Shown here: positions 42,300 to 53,023 of the stretch, piece after piece
Position numbering within the stretch: the first letter of the stretch is position 1
Layout: each line of letters begins with the position of its first letter
NCBI GenBank assembly: GCA_033816765.1
Contig: CM066297.1
Coordinates: forward strand, 310,001-374,000
Direction: 5' to 3'
Length of the DNA: 64,000 nt
DNA from: Nothopassalora personata
Taxonomy: Eukaryota > Ascomycota > Dothideomycetes > Mycosphaerellales > Mycosphaerellaceae
Program-made: the position numbers and the translations under genes
The notes under the pieces: generated by a model
Seen by the model: the letters and a program-made list of their open reading frames with translations, nothing else
What the model was told of the DNA's origin: nothing
The model's database searches: none

Positions 42300-45200
42300 T
42301 CACGAAAGCTTACTGATCAGCGCCTCCAAGTTCTCATTGTCCTCCTCCCACTGCGCAGCTTTAGCCATCCGGTCCTCCTGCTCCCTCTTCTTCTGCTCAA
42401 GATTCTCCAGCAAGTTGGCCTGGCATTTCTTCAGCTCCTTCGTTTTACTCTTCCTCAAGCGCTTGAGCTCCTCCTGCTTCGTCTGATACGTCTTGGCTCG
42501 AGCCATCTCCTCTTGCTCGATAGCATAGATCTTCTGCCTGTGAGCCTTCTCCACGTTGCGTAGAACACTGTTCTCCTGCTCGACAAAGTAGACCGTTAGG
42601 CGTTGGGCAGTCTTGATCAGCTCTTGGAAGAGATTCAGCTGGTGTGACTCCAAGGTCTTGCGCCATGCCGTGAGATCATCTGATGCAGGGTCCGAAAGCT
42701 CGAGATCTTCTGGCTCTTGTTGCGACTTCTCAAGTGGAGCATCCTTGCCATACTCTTGGGACTCGTCGACATCGTCATCGTTGACCAGTGTCTTTTCAGG
42801 GTCCTCTTGTTGAGGGCGGCGGGTCAAGGAGGTGATTGCACGAAGCTTCGCCATGTCATCGTCATACGTTTCAACACCGTATTCACTGCTTGTGGATCTT
42901 GAAACTAGTCCTTGATTTGGCTCAACCTCCGGCTTCTGGTGCTCCGTGTAGATCACAGTGGCGTCACTTTCATCTTCCTCCGATTGGGATTGGTCCCCGA
43001 GTTGCTTCATCTTCTCTTCCAGCTGGAAAGCAAATCCGCTCATGACCTCGCTGGAAGGTTCGGAGCCTTCAGTAGCGACACCGCTGTTCGAGCTCGAGAA
43101 TGGATCTAGCATCTTAGCAAGAGTATCACGATTGCCGAGAAGCTGTTCTGACTGTGACTGGGTTAGGCGGAGTTTCGGCACCACATTAGATGCTGCTTGC
43201 GGAGCCGCTGGCACTGGCTTTGCGTTACTTGACAGCTGCTCAGGCTGATGCAACTGTGGGACATGGTAGTGGAGATTATCTTCAGGCTGCTGCATATCTG
43301 CCAGAGTCTGCGTGCGTTGTCGCTGGAGCGTCTCTTCGACTGCGTCCTGATCAGAGACCATGCCAGCTTGTTGTGAGTAAGTCTCCAGGACAGTCTTTGT
43401 ATGGCCTACGATCATCTGCGAGGGCACAGGGCTGCCGTGGACATCGACCGTCTGCGCGCCATGAGTTGTCTGTCGGCTCGGTCGGCCTTTGACACGGCGC
43501 GCCGGCTCTGGTTCGACGGTCTCGGCCGGTACTAGTAGAGGTTTCTTAATGGCTCTTGAACGCTTGGCGGGTGCTGCTGGCGGTGGCATGGTCTTTTCGG
43601 CTCCTTCTTGAGGCGTGCCAGAGGCGACCACGTTTGACTCCCGAATGAGCTGAGCTGCATTGGTGCGTCTTCTGCCACGGTCCACAATGTTGGCGACGTT
43701 GACATCAGCCTTTGAGCGTTTCGCTGGAGGCTTGATCTCGTCCTCAGTAGTCAGTGGTCTCTTCACACGCGGCTGTGTGATAGCTTCATGATCATTGGTG
43801 GCGGCCTGCACCTCCACCTTCGCGGCCGTCGGCTTGCGTGGCTTCTGCGGAGGTTGCTCAGGCCGACCGTCTCGGTCTGGCATCGTCTTCTCCTCGGAAC
43901 GCTTGGAAAGTGTGTGCTCATCCTTAGGCACAGCCTTTCCTAATAGTTGAGCAGTGACCTTTGTGGTTGCAATCGGAGCACACGCCTCGACAGCGGACGG
44001 TATTCTCTGCTGTTCGGCAGGTGGACCGATAGGTGTTGCCTTTGGTGGCGAGAATGTCTGCACAAGGGCATGGTCGTCATCGTAGGTGTCGACATTGGTG
44101 AATTCGTCATCAAGGCCGATCGCGGCCACGTCTGAGTGCTTGGTATGTTGTTCAGCATTCTGGACGACTCCCATGTCGTCTGGTTCCATCGACATCTGGA
44201 AGGAAGGCTTGATCGCCTTCTTGGCCAAATCGCTTAGAGCATCGTCCACATTCGAAGCAATGTTGCTCGACGGCGCACGCTGCGTTGGCCTGCCACTTCG
44301 TACGCTCGTTGCAAACGAGGAAGGATCATGCTTGCGCTTCACCCAGGGCGCTACCGAGGCGTTCCTCAACGACCGTGGTCCTGGTGTCTTGACTGCTGCC
44401 ACACCTTGGTTTCGTGGACCATTCTTAGCAAATTCGATGACTGTCGGCTTGTGCTGGCGGACGGACTTTTGTAGATCAGCCAACTGTCGAGCTTCATCAT
44501 TCATTGCCTCGGGAGGGCTCGAGCTCATTTCTGGAGCAGGCGTCGTAGGCGGCATTGATGTTTGGTGTGCCATTGGTGCGTTGCCCGAAAGCATTTTCAC
44601 GATCGGCCTCTTCGGCGTGAGAGATCCGGCATCTGAACTGGACTTATCATCATTGTCAGAAAGCACGATCGCGTCGTCCGGAGTCTGGCCATTGTTCTTC
44701 GAACCTGGAGGTGCGAGGGGGCTCTGCTTCGACTGCACGTTGCTGCCTTCGTGTCTCATGCGAGATACCGATTTCTTGCCTTCCGCCTTGCTGCCAGCAG
44801 CCATTGGCATGTTCCCACCGCGGATCTTCGGAGACTTGATTGTCCCAACGACAGTCTTTTGCACTTCCTTGGCCTGTCCACGCACATGCTTCGCATTACC
44901 GCCGTGTGGCTCACGGCCCTCATCTGCCGCTGCATTTACCTCCATCTTTGCGACAGCTCGAGTGCTGCCCGTGGTTTTGGCATTGGTGCTGGCTCCGGCA
45001 TGGCCTTTTCCCTTTGTAGTCGATCGTGTCGCTTTGTGTGGTGAGGTTGCCTTGGATCTACCTGCCGCCTTGCCCTTCTTCGTGGTCTTCTTCACCGGTG
45101 ACACGGGAACTTCGTACTCGCCACCGTCCACGTCCTCATTCCATGACGATGTCGCTGCTTGCTTCTGTCGCTTGGTCGTGGTCGAAAAGTCGGTAGGAGC

Positions 45201-46604
45201 GCCAGGTCTCTTCTTGGTGTCTTTTACTGTCTCTGCTGTGTCATCTTGACTCTCTTGACGACGCTCATCGTCGGACTTCCGCTTGCGACTCGCCGCTGTC
45301 ACTGAGTTTCGTGTACGCTTTATCGGCTCTTCAGGTTCCAGCTCGCCGTTCCCACGAGCAATGGACTTACGCGGCTCGCCCACCTCATTGGTCTCGTCTT
45401 CATTTTCTGCAAATGGGCCTGCCTTCTGCTTGTGTGGGGAATTGCCTTCGAGCTTCCCTTGCTTGGCTATGTTGGTGGTCTTTTTCACGTCCTTCGGAAT
45501 CGTCATAGCTGGCTTGATCTCTGCAGCAGGATCGTCACTCATGGGAGCGTTCTTCAATTTCGAGATCGAGAGTTTCGCCGCGGCCGTTGGCTTGCTCAAC
45601 CTTGGCAGCTCTCCTAGAGGAGCGGGTTGTTCCTTGTCAAGTCGATCGTCAGCCACTGCCGACACGTGCGCTTCCGCCGTTCGGCTGGTCGTCGCCTTCG
45701 AAGGTCCTGCCTGTTGTTCGACCCTCGGCGGTGCTTGAGCTGTGGAGGCAGCCTTTGTTGGCAGTGCAGCATTTGCGCTCGCACTAGTGCCTGCTTGAGC
45801 AGCCTTTATCGCCTCTAGCTTCGCCCTGGCACTGGTACCGGTCGCAGCAGGTTGACCCTTCGACTTCTGGAGAGCCGCGGCAGCACTCTTGGCGGCAGAA
45901 GCCATGGCGCTTGTCTTCGACCCTGCGCTGGCGTTGCGTGGTGTATCGAACTGAGCGCTGCTCTGGTTGCTGTTCTCCCTGCCAGTCGTGCTGGCGGGTG
46001 GATCGGTTGACGTACCGGGAGCCGGCACGAGCTTGTCGGACTTGCTGGTCTGGGTGAGGAGTCTCGGCTTGGGAGTCACTTCGGCTGCGTTGGCCTCTGC
46101 CAGAGGGTCAGGGACGTCGGCAAAGATATGGCGGCGAACTTTGCTTGACGGCTTGACCGATGTGGTGGCGGCGTCTTCCTTTTGCGTTTCGAGACCGGCA
46201 AGCGAAATCTCTGCTGCAAGACGAGTATGCTCAGCAGCTGGTCCCGTCGCGAGCGGCTTTGTCGAGAGCTTTTGCCGTTGACCAAGTGGCGTCGCGTCGT
46301 ACAGTTCCTCGCTCTCATCTGGCGGCGCCGGCCCTGCAGCCGGTCGAGCTGGGGTACGTGGTGAAGAGGCCTGTCGCTGCGGGTCGTTCTCTGCAATATC
46401 TTGGAGCGACGACTCATTCACGACTTGCGTGCTTTCCGTACTCTCTTCGCGCCTGATGGCCTTGTCGTTCTGCGGCTTCTCCTTGCTGGGTGGTGGTGGT
46501 GGTGGTGGTGGTGGTGTGCTTGCTACAGCGGGAGCGGGTGAAGTGACGGCGTCTTGGCTGACATCAATGACCATCTCCGTCTCAAGACTCTTGAGCGGTT
46601 GCAT
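42300..46604 (-). CDS. Very large, mostly disordered nuclear-type protein with C-terminal coiled coil
   Basis: A single open exon of 1434 codons starts MQPLKSLETEMVIDVSQDA. A poly-Pro run lies near residue 35. Residues 60-1100 are Ser/Ala/Lys/Pro-rich with several bipartite basic patches (TRNSVTAASRKRKSDDERR, KTTKKGKAAGRSKAT) and an acidic DDAIVLSDNDD segment that looks like a SUMO-interacting motif. The last ~130 residues are ordered and helical: AWRKTLESHQLNLFQELIKT, VYFVEQENSVLRNVEKAHR, then a Lys/Glu coiled coil to the end. This resembles chromatin or kinetochore scaffolds, but I recognise no named family. The frame stays open upstream of the chosen ATG (TCRHIIDRLPIS), so a 5' exon may exist. 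It lies 209 bp behind the GGCT-like gene on the same strand. Confidence 0.8.
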   Translation of the reverse strand: MQPLKSLETEMVIDVSQDAVTSPAPAVASTPPPPPPPPPSKEKPQNDKAIRREESTESTQVVNESSLQDIAENDPQRQASSPRTPARPAAGPAPPDESEELYDATPLGQRQKLSTKPLATGPAAEHTRLAAEISLAGLETQKEDAATTSVKPSSKVRRHIFADVPDPLAEANAAEVTPKPRLLTQTSKSDKLVPAPGTSTDPPASTTGRENSNQSSAQFDTPRNASAGSKTSAMASAAKSAAAALQKSKGQPAATGTSARAKLEAIKAAQAGTSASANAALPTKAASTAQAPPRVEQQAGPSKATTSRTAEAHVSAVADDRLDKEQPAPLGELPRLSKPTAAAKLSISKLKNAPMSDDPAAEIKPAMTIPKDVKKTTNIAKQGKLEGNSPHKQKAGPFAENEDETNEVGEPRKSIARGNGELEPEEPIKRTRNSVTAASRKRKSDDERRQESQDDTAETVKDTKKRPGAPTDFSTTTKRQKQAATSSWNEDVDGGEYEVPVSPVKKTTKKGKAAGRSKATSPHKATRSTTKGKGHAGASTNAKTTGSTRAVAKMEVNAAADEGREPHGGNAKHVRGQAKEVQKTVVGTIKSPKIRGGNMPMAAGSKAEGKKSVSRMRHEGSNVQSKQSPLAPPGSKNNGQTPDDAIVLSDNDDKSSSDAGSLTPKRPIVKMLSGNAPMAHQTSMPPTTPAPEMSSSPPEAMNDEARQLADLQKSVRQHKPTVIEFAKNGPRNQGVAAVKTPGPRSLRNASVAPWVKRKHDPSSFATSVRSGRPTQRAPSSNIASNVDDALSDLAKKAIKPSFQMSMEPDDMGVVQNAEQHTKHSDVAAIGLDDEFTNVDTYDDDHALVQTFSPPKATPIGPPAEQQRIPSAVEACAPIATTKVTAQLLGKAVPKDEHTLSKRSEEKTMPDRDGRPEQPPQKPRKPTAAKVEVQAATNDHEAITQPRVKRPLTTEDEIKPPAKRSKADVNVANIVDRGRRRTNAAQLIRESNVVASGTPQEGAEKTMPPPAAPAKRSRAIKKPLLVPAETVEPEPARRVKGRPSRQTTHGAQTVDVHGSPVPSQMIVGHTKTVLETYSQQAGMVSDQDAVEETLQRQRTQTLADMQQPEDNLHYHVPQLHQPEQLSSNAKPVPAAPQAASNVVPKLRLTQSQSEQLLGNRDTLAKMLDPFSSSNSGVATEGSEPSSEVMSGFAFQLEEKMKQLGDQSQSEEDESDATVIYTEHQKPEVEPNQGLVSRSTSSEYGVETYDDDMAKLRAITSLTRRPQQEDPEKTLVNDDDVDESQEYGKDAPLEKSQQEPEDLELSDPASDDLTAWRKTLESHQLNLFQELIKTAQRLTVYFVEQENSVLRNVEKAHRQKIYAIEQEEMARAKTYQTKQEELKRLRKSKTKELKKCQANLLENLEQKKREQEDRMAKAAQWEEDNENLEALISKLS

Positions 46605-46813
46605 GCTGATCGGCAGTCTGTCAATGATATGGCGACATGTCTGGTGGGGTCAGTGACGGTGAAGTGGAAAGGGCGTTGTTGCCTCTCCAACGAGACGCAG
46701 AAGTCCAACTCCACAATGCGTGACCAGGATGTTACGCCAGGTCTGTCGGGAGGAAGGAGCACTACAGCTCCAGGGCAGAATATCAATCGCTCTCATTCAT
46801 GCGTACTATCATT

Positions 46814-47998
46814 TCATCGTAAACCTTTCTCGACATGTCTATGAATTTCATTATGCTTCTGTCGTGTCATGTTCCTGCCACGTCTGCCTTCACTCTCATC
46901 GCCCGCAGCATCACCACCCTTCTCAATCGTCCTCTCTCCATCCCCAAAAATGGGGTGGAAGAAATCATCATAGCTCGCCCACACAGCGATCAATATCGCC
47001 GCGGTAAACTCTCTCATCCACTTCGGTAATCTCCCCTTCTCATCCACGAACAACTTCCCCAGCGCAAACACACTCAACACGATGGGCAGCCACGTCGCCG
47101 AGAAGATAAACCGTCCCATCCTCTGCTTTGTCGTTGTGATCGTGTATGGCTGCAGCGACAGCAAGTAATCTTGGTACTCATACGGCAGTTCACACTCCTC
47201 TGCTCCGTCTGTGATCAGTTTCAAGTACCGCGCTGAAGCTTGGGCATAGTCTGTTTTTGGTCGCTGAAGATGTCCGCCTTTCTTCCAAGATTCGCCGTCG
47301 AGGGCCGCGGGCGCGAACAGTGTATGCGCCTTGAATGGTGGAAGAGTCGGGTGTTGCGGTACTGCATCATGAGGGTTTGCGCTCACGAAAGGATGGCAGT
47401 CGACCAAGATATCCTGATACCCGGCGCCTCCGCCTTCTGTCGCGATGACGTGGACGTAGTCTTCCGGTGTGACTTCGTAGACTACGCCTATAAGACCCTT
47501 GTGCCAGCCCTCGAGGTAGCCCCCTTTACGATTCTTCGGGGGAAGGAGAGATGTCTTTTCATCGTTGATCTGTGAGGTCGCGGCATCGTCTTGAGGGTCG
47601 CGCACGACGGAATTGCTAAAGCAAGGCTCTGTATACGGCATCCCAGGCAGATCGAAGGTCAACCGCAAGGATGGGACCTGGACATTGATCTGGGATAGTG
47701 GCGTGATGCCTCTGTCTCCTCGGAACTTCTCAGTCGACAAATTCGAGCCATAGGCAAGGTATAGAATAGTATCGCGCTTCGGCTTGTGCACCGCCTCTTT
47801 CACATATCGCTTCAGACAATACGGACACTCATCGTGCGAAGCCTCGAGACGTGAAGTCGACGGTGCAGGTGGTCGTGAGAAATTGTCGGTGGAACCTTGT
47901 GATCGAAGAGCTCTATCAAGCAACGCTTGTTGACATGAGTAAGCCGAAACAGTCGCCCTATCGGGCGTAGATCTAGTGCCAGTGGTATGGGTCTCCAT
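46814..47998 (-). CDS. Gamma-glutamylcyclotransferase-like protein with C-terminal membrane segments
   Basis: A single exon gives 394 residues from METHTTGTRSTPDRA. The GGCT/AIG2-type signature appears as ILYLAYGSNLSTEKFRG at about residue 77, followed by GYLEGWHKGLIGVVYEVT and VIATEGGGAGYQDILV, where the glutamate of ATEGGG is the likely catalytic acid. The family releases 5-oxoproline from gamma-glutamyl amides or glutathione-derived dipeptides. Unlike the soluble enzymes, two hydrophobic stretches lie near the C-terminus (FIFSATWLPIVLSVFALG and FTAAILIAVWASYDDFF), so it is probably membrane-attached. A CPYC motif (ECPYCLKRYV) precedes the domain. It diverges from the small gene at 48223. 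Confidence 0.85.
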   Translation of the reverse strand: METHTTGTRSTPDRATVSAYSCQQALLDRALRSQGSTDNFSRPPAPSTSRLEASHDECPYCLKRYVKEAVHKPKRDTILYLAYGSNLSTEKFRGDRGITPLSQINVQVPSLRLTFDLPGMPYTEPCFSNSVVRDPQDDAATSQINDEKTSLLPPKNRKGGYLEGWHKGLIGVVYEVTPEDYVHVIATEGGGAGYQDILVDCHPFVSANPHDAVPQHPTLPPFKAHTLFAPAALDGESWKKGGHLQRPKTDYAQASARYLKLITDGAEECELPYEYQDYLLSLQPYTITTTKQRMGRFIFSATWLPIVLSVFALGKLFVDEKGRLPKWMREFTAAILIAVWASYDDFFHPIFGDGERTIEKGGDAAGDESEGRRGRNMTRQKHNEIHRHVEKGLR

Positions 47999-48222
47999 GT
48001 CGATGATCCAGATCGGGGAACTTCACTCTGGCTGGCTAACCTCTTGGATGAACTCTATACGATACGACAAAGGCCTTCATCGTGTCTACAAATCAAGAAG
48101 GTCATTAATACGGGCCGCACTCGATGAGCAGAAACGGCACCTCGGAGTTCAGATTCCCGACGGCATTGTTACGCACCGATCTGCCAAGCTCTGCACCTCA
48201 TCAACAACCTCTGCTGTCCAAG

Positions 48223-48536
48223 ATGGCGCCTGAGAAGCCTGTCGCATCGGCAGATGGCAATGGAGATGCTGCTGATCTTGCGAAGGTATGATAGTCTTAC
48301 GTGGAAGGCGACACCCAGGCTAATTCATCGCAAAGGCGTTCCAAGAGTTGGCGAAAGGCAAGCGCACTGCCACTGCATTGGAGAATCAGCTGAACTTGAT
48401 GGAGGCTAGAATCGAAGCGCTGCTAGCTGAAGCAGAGAAAGAGCAGAAAGAGGCAGAAGCTGGTGGAGGAGCCAAGCAAGGATCCAGCACTGACAAGAAC
48501 GGAGGCGAAGGGAGCGATGAGAGCGGAAACAGCTGA
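48223..48536 (+). CDS. Small coiled-coil protein, unknown function
   Basis: Exons 48223..48285 and 48336..48536 (50 bp intron GTATGA..CAAAG) give 87 residues: MAPEKPVASADGNGDAADL, then across the splice AKAFQELAKGKRTATALEN, NLMEARIEALLAEAEKEQKE and a Gly/Ser-rich acidic tail. The central 40 residues form one amphipathic helix with hydrophobic heptads, so it is likely a small subunit of a complex. The splice keeps the helix uninterrupted, which supports the model. It is divergent from the GGCT-like gene with 224 bp between starts, possibly a shared promoter. Confidence 0.7.
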
Positions 48537-49998
48537 AGAGGGAAAAGACATCGTGAAGATATCGTATAGAGCACCGCGTACGCTGGAAGCCGCATGAAAA
48601 AATAGGTTCGCATAAAGCACGACCGTCAAGCAAGATGTGGTGCCTAACGCCCTGTGGCGTGGAGATGTGACTGCAAACTCCCGGGAAGCAAGACATGCAT
48701 ACGGGTGAGCGCACATGACCGGCCAGCGGCATGGTGAAAGCGGAGTGCAGTCCGGATAATGAGGCGGCATTAGGGGGCTTCACCTGCAAGGAAGACAGCT
48801 CGGAGTGTTGGGGGGCGGCAAGATCAGGCGGATGAGGGATTTGGGCTCGGCACGCGGAATGCACCATATGATAGTTCTGATGAGGTCGAGCAAAGTTGTT
48901 GATGACAACGGGGCGGGCGAGATGAGCTTGAAGGCGCCAACAGCAAAACTCGGCGACAGCAAGGAGAGGCATGCGCTAACTCTGAGCCATGGTCGGTCAA
49001 GCAAGTCAGCCACTTACATCCAACGTGAAAGCTGCCTCTTGATCGCCTCCTACCACCCTTCTCGCAACCCTCATAAGCGCTAGAAATCTGCCTCCCAGCA
49101 CTCACGGCCACAAGGGTGGGATAAATAGCTTCAACGGATCAACCGTTCCAAACCCAAGCTACCCACCGCGAGACTAGTACTACGACAGGTGAGCACATCC
49201 TCTATCGTTGTCCAGAAGTCAACGATCCAGCACCAAGTCCGACTCCACTGCGATCGTAGGTTGAGCCCAAGCTCCACCTAAAGAAGCGACCCTTCAATGA
49301 CTGCAATCCACCTGCGTGCAAGATAGAATTGTGTGTGTAACCTCAGTGGGGATATCTCGTGCTGTATGTTTTTTTTTTGCTTTTGGGTGTGGTAGTGATG
49401 ATATGGACAGCGCAGGGTGAGTGCTGACACTTCTTCTGTGCTGGCTTCTGCCTGGATTTCACACGCGCTGTATACGTGCAGGACGGACAGAAGAGGCGAG
49501 GATGATGTGCCAGCAAACAAATATCACTCCACCACTGCTGGCATCTGTGCCACGTAACCTTGACGAACCTGGCAGCAGACCACCCTTTTGCTCACGGTAC
49601 ACGTTCCACCTTACCATCAGCAGCGCCTCGGATACCCATGTGCCATTAGCTGGCATGACTCAATTGAAAGCATCATGGCATCATACGGCCTGGTCAAGGT
49701 CATGGTCAGCTTCGACTAACAAGCAGACTGCTCGTCGGCGTGTTGCTGATACGACCTGTCTGATCGCTGCGCTGTCCGCCAACGTGCTGCTCATGCGGCC
49801 TACCTGGCCATGGTGCTATATAAGCCAGCCTCCTTCCTGCAGATTCCTTTCCCCGATCTTACACTACTTTTGTAACTCGAGTCACAACCACTTGACTACG
49901 ACTACCTCACAACCCTCCCGACTAGCTAACAGCATTCATCCTACTGATTAAGGTCTTCGGCACCTATAAGCTGCATTCTGCACGGGGCTTCTACGATT
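48537..49998. other. Intergenic region with TATA box
   Basis: No gene recognised. TATATAA at 49817-49823 followed by a C/T-rich leader fits the promoter of the secreted-protein gene at 49999. A T10 run lies near 49369-49379. Confidence 0.55.
49817..49823 (+). promoter_or_regulatory. TATA box of the gene at 49999
   Basis: CTATATAAGCC lies 176 bp upstream of the start codon, followed by a pyrimidine-rich leader. Confidence 0.5.
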
Positions 49999-51199
49999 AT
50001 GCATCTCTTGCATCAAGGCCGTGCTTTGAGCCTGGTTGCCCTACTGCTGCCAGGTCTCGGCCATGCCGTGCTGCCCGCCCCGGTCGCCTCTGCGCGGTTC
50101 ACTGAATTTGAGCTATGGGGATACAGCCTAATGTTGCAGATCACTAGCGTAGAGCCAAATCCGGATTACGAATTGCACTGGGATCTAGACGATGCTAGTA
50201 AAGCAGGTTGGGAAAGCACGAAGGAGGTAGTACCTGTGGCGTTGCGACACAGCCTGAACGCTATGCAAGGATGGGTATGTCTTGTCCGTGTTGTCACTGT
50301 CTTTGGTGTCGCGCAGCTCATCCGAGACATAACGATTCTATGACTTACCTTCATGTAGATAGGACCTCAGATCCCGGGTCAAGTGGCCGGGGCATTAAGG
50401 GGAATGAAGCATTCCTTCGTCGATTTCGTTCAAGACCAGAGACTCTGGAGCGTTGTATGGAATAGCCCAAGCACTGGCGACCGCTTTCGCGTCGCGGGCT
50501 CCGGAAGAAACAGAATCCTTAGTAGGTATGAGAGCGCATGAGATGCCGCATGCGATCCGCTGATTTCGTACAGTCATCCTCGAGGACACCACCCACAACG
50601 ATGACCTAGCGGAGCAGCAGAACCAGCCAGATCTTCTTCACCTATCCGACTTCATGAACATGGAATGGTGTCACGCCAAACGATTCTCCCCACGAAGGAC
50701 GACACCATTTCAATCACACACATTACCGGCGACGTATCTCCTGAAGGACCTCAGCTGGTCGCAGGAAAGTCTGGCTGTCATGCACTATTGCCTTCACAAG
50801 TATCATACGCTCGATGACGTTCCAGTCTGGCCCAACAGTGTAGTCTTTCCCTTCGGCACTCGCTGCTTCAATGCACTCCTCGCAACCAAGAGCTCGCAGA
50901 GCGTCGCTTGGATGATGATTAACTACAAACAGCTGTGGCCTGACAGGGTGCTGACATCTGTCCTGTTGTTTCGATTTGAGGATGACCGGCAGCCAAGTAT
51001 GATGTGGACCGTCAACAAGGCCGACGAAGAGACCCGCGATATGCTCTGCGACAACACGCAGGCCGCGACACAAGATCCACCGGCACCTATTCCCCATGCA
51101 ATGTTGAGCAGGCTGAGGAATGCTCCAGCTCCTGTCGTTGGCGCGCCTAGTAACGACCCCGGCATTGGCAGCAGCACTGGCCAAGGACGCGGTGCCTAG
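49999..51199 (+). CDS. Predicted secreted protein of unknown function
   Basis: Exons 49999..50274, 50359..50521 and 50574..51199 (introns 84 and 52 bp, donors GTATGT and GTAGGT) give 354 residues. The N-terminus MHLLHQGRALSLVALLLPG followed by LGHAVLPA is a good signal peptide with cleavage after GHA. The mature part contains FTEFELWGYSLMLQITSVE, GALRGMKHSFVDFVQDQRLW and FMNMEWCHAKRFSPRRTTPF, and ends in a Pro/Gly/Ser-rich tail. I recognise no family. The second splice (phase 1) gives RILIILEDTT and avoids a stop, so it is favoured. Confidence 0.65.
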
Positions 51200-51362
51200 C
51201 ACAGACGGCGCGCCGACGTGGTGGGTGACTCTGAGGCACAAAATGAGAATGCACTAACAGAAACAGTCGCAAATCCACAATGACAACCACCAGCCCTCGA
51301 TCGTGCCGAGATTTTAGCATATCTTACCTGCGGCTGCTGGCTCGAGAAGCACTGTTTCGGTG

Positions 51363-51981
51363 ATGTGCTGCATATTACCCAATATACGAAAAGTCTCGGC
51401 TCAAGCGACTTGGCCGCAAAAGCCTGAACGCAGGCTGGAAAGCAGAGTTGTGAAAACAGAGGACCTATCTTTCATAAATGGCTGGGTACGTCTGCCCGAT
51501 CGATCCGCGGATCGGCTGTCAGTTCGAACTAATATGAGTCTTTCTTTTAGCTGACAGTCAGGCAGACGGCTGAGATACGACCTGGTGGTAGATCAGCAGG
51601 TGATTATCTGGACTTTGCGGATAATCCCACTCTCACATCAGGCCTGGTCGTGGATTACTAGCTTGAGACACGAGAAGTACTTTTGCATATGCTCTGACAA
51701 ATATCGGTTTATTGGTATGCAACCTCGTGGGTTATTGAATGTTACCATTCAACTAACAGCTTACAGAAATAGGAAAAGAAGCCTACTACGATTCGTCACC
51801 ATTAACCGAGATTGACGAACTAGAAGAAGCACACTTACCCGATCTCTTTAATGATCCAAGCATGCTTCTATGGACGGCAAGAGTCAATCAGAAACTTCTT
51901 GACGGCTTCGAGGCAAATATGGCATCTTTACAGAATATGCCGAACACAAATTCCCGTTGTCCTTGGTCCTCTAGTATTTGA
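51363..51981 (+). CDS. Tentative small three-exon gene, unknown function
   Basis: Possible exons 51363..51485, 51551..51646 and 51760..51981 keep one frame for 146 codons. Intron 1 is textbook (GTACGT, AACTAAT branch, TTTTAG). Intron 2 is weaker (donor GTCGTG, acceptor CTAACAG). Exon products such as TVRQTAEIRPGGRSAGDYLD and EIDELEEAHLPDLFNDPSML look coding. A further coding-like exon (HEIMSSIRAMEQLLVELMAT, near 52100-52190) ends at 52215 and may belong to it by another splice. Start and end are uncertain and it could be a decaying gene. Confidence 0.35.
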
Positions 51982-53023
51982 CGGTGAGATCAGGAAGGCC
52001 AGTAGAAGCTGCTGCTCACGATTCTCCTGGATGGACAGAGAAGAGAAATTTCTAGGGCATGTGGTTCTTGCAGAGGGTATTCTACTGAGATGTTTTGTCC
52101 CGATTCTGTGCTGCACGAGATAATGAGCAGCATCAGAGCAATGGAGCAGCTGCTGGTCGAGCTCATGGCGACTCTTACTATCTTTCAGGCGAGAGGAACA
52201 CAGGGTGTATATTAAGATTTTATATGCAACACCACAAACCCAACTCCGCCAACAATGGCCTCCTACGATGTTTATCATTTGCTCTCGCACGCGCAGCTTA
52301 TAAGCTGGTCAAAGCCACCTCCTGGCAGCAATTTGTCATATCGATGATCAATGAATGCAATAGTACAAACGGGAACCACGAATCGTAAGTTTGCCCAACA
52401 GATTGCCTGCTCCGGTGTAACCTCTTCCTCGATTGTATAGATGGTAACCTAGGGTAGGGGAGCATGCGTGGCAGGATCCATCCGTGGGGACGATCGTACG
52501 AACTTTAGGATAATATGAAGTTAAGTACTCTATATGCCTATAATGTACACCCAATGTCACCGATCGGCTTCTTGGTCTCTACAATAGTGCAGACAGCCCC
52601 TATACGCCATCTTTCCAAGACTTCTTGACGTCAGCTAACACCGCATCTCGTCAAGCGACATTAATTGAGTTGGCACCGCTCGCCTTGCTGGGCGCGATGA
52701 ATTCGAGTGGAAGCAGTAGCTTCACGTCAAAGCTGACCGACATGGCCGGCAATGTGAGCTATGACGATAGTTCGTAAGAAAGCAGAAAGTAGACCGGGCG
52801 CAAGCGCGATGCATACAGGTTTTGCCAAGGCACACATGTGACTAGAAACCTGCAAGGAAGCGAGCGAACGCTGCACATGATGGCGTCAAGCAACCGGGTT
52901 CGAGGAGTACCTCACATCTACTGGCCCCATGGCAGGATTTCCATGGGTACCTCGCGCTCTCCACGCCGAAAACATCTCCGTTGGTCCTGAACCCTAATCC
53001 TTAGCTCAGGCTATTCAGTGTCA
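51982..53023. other. Region with a possible extra exon, otherwise nothing
   Basis: Apart from the coding-like exon around 52080-52215, no gene was recognised up to the ubiquitin-like array. Confidence 0.4.

Noticed and set aside
44086..45249. 387-codon plus-strand frame
   Set aside because: Exactly antisense to the large coding exon 42300-46604; a shadow of its biased codons.
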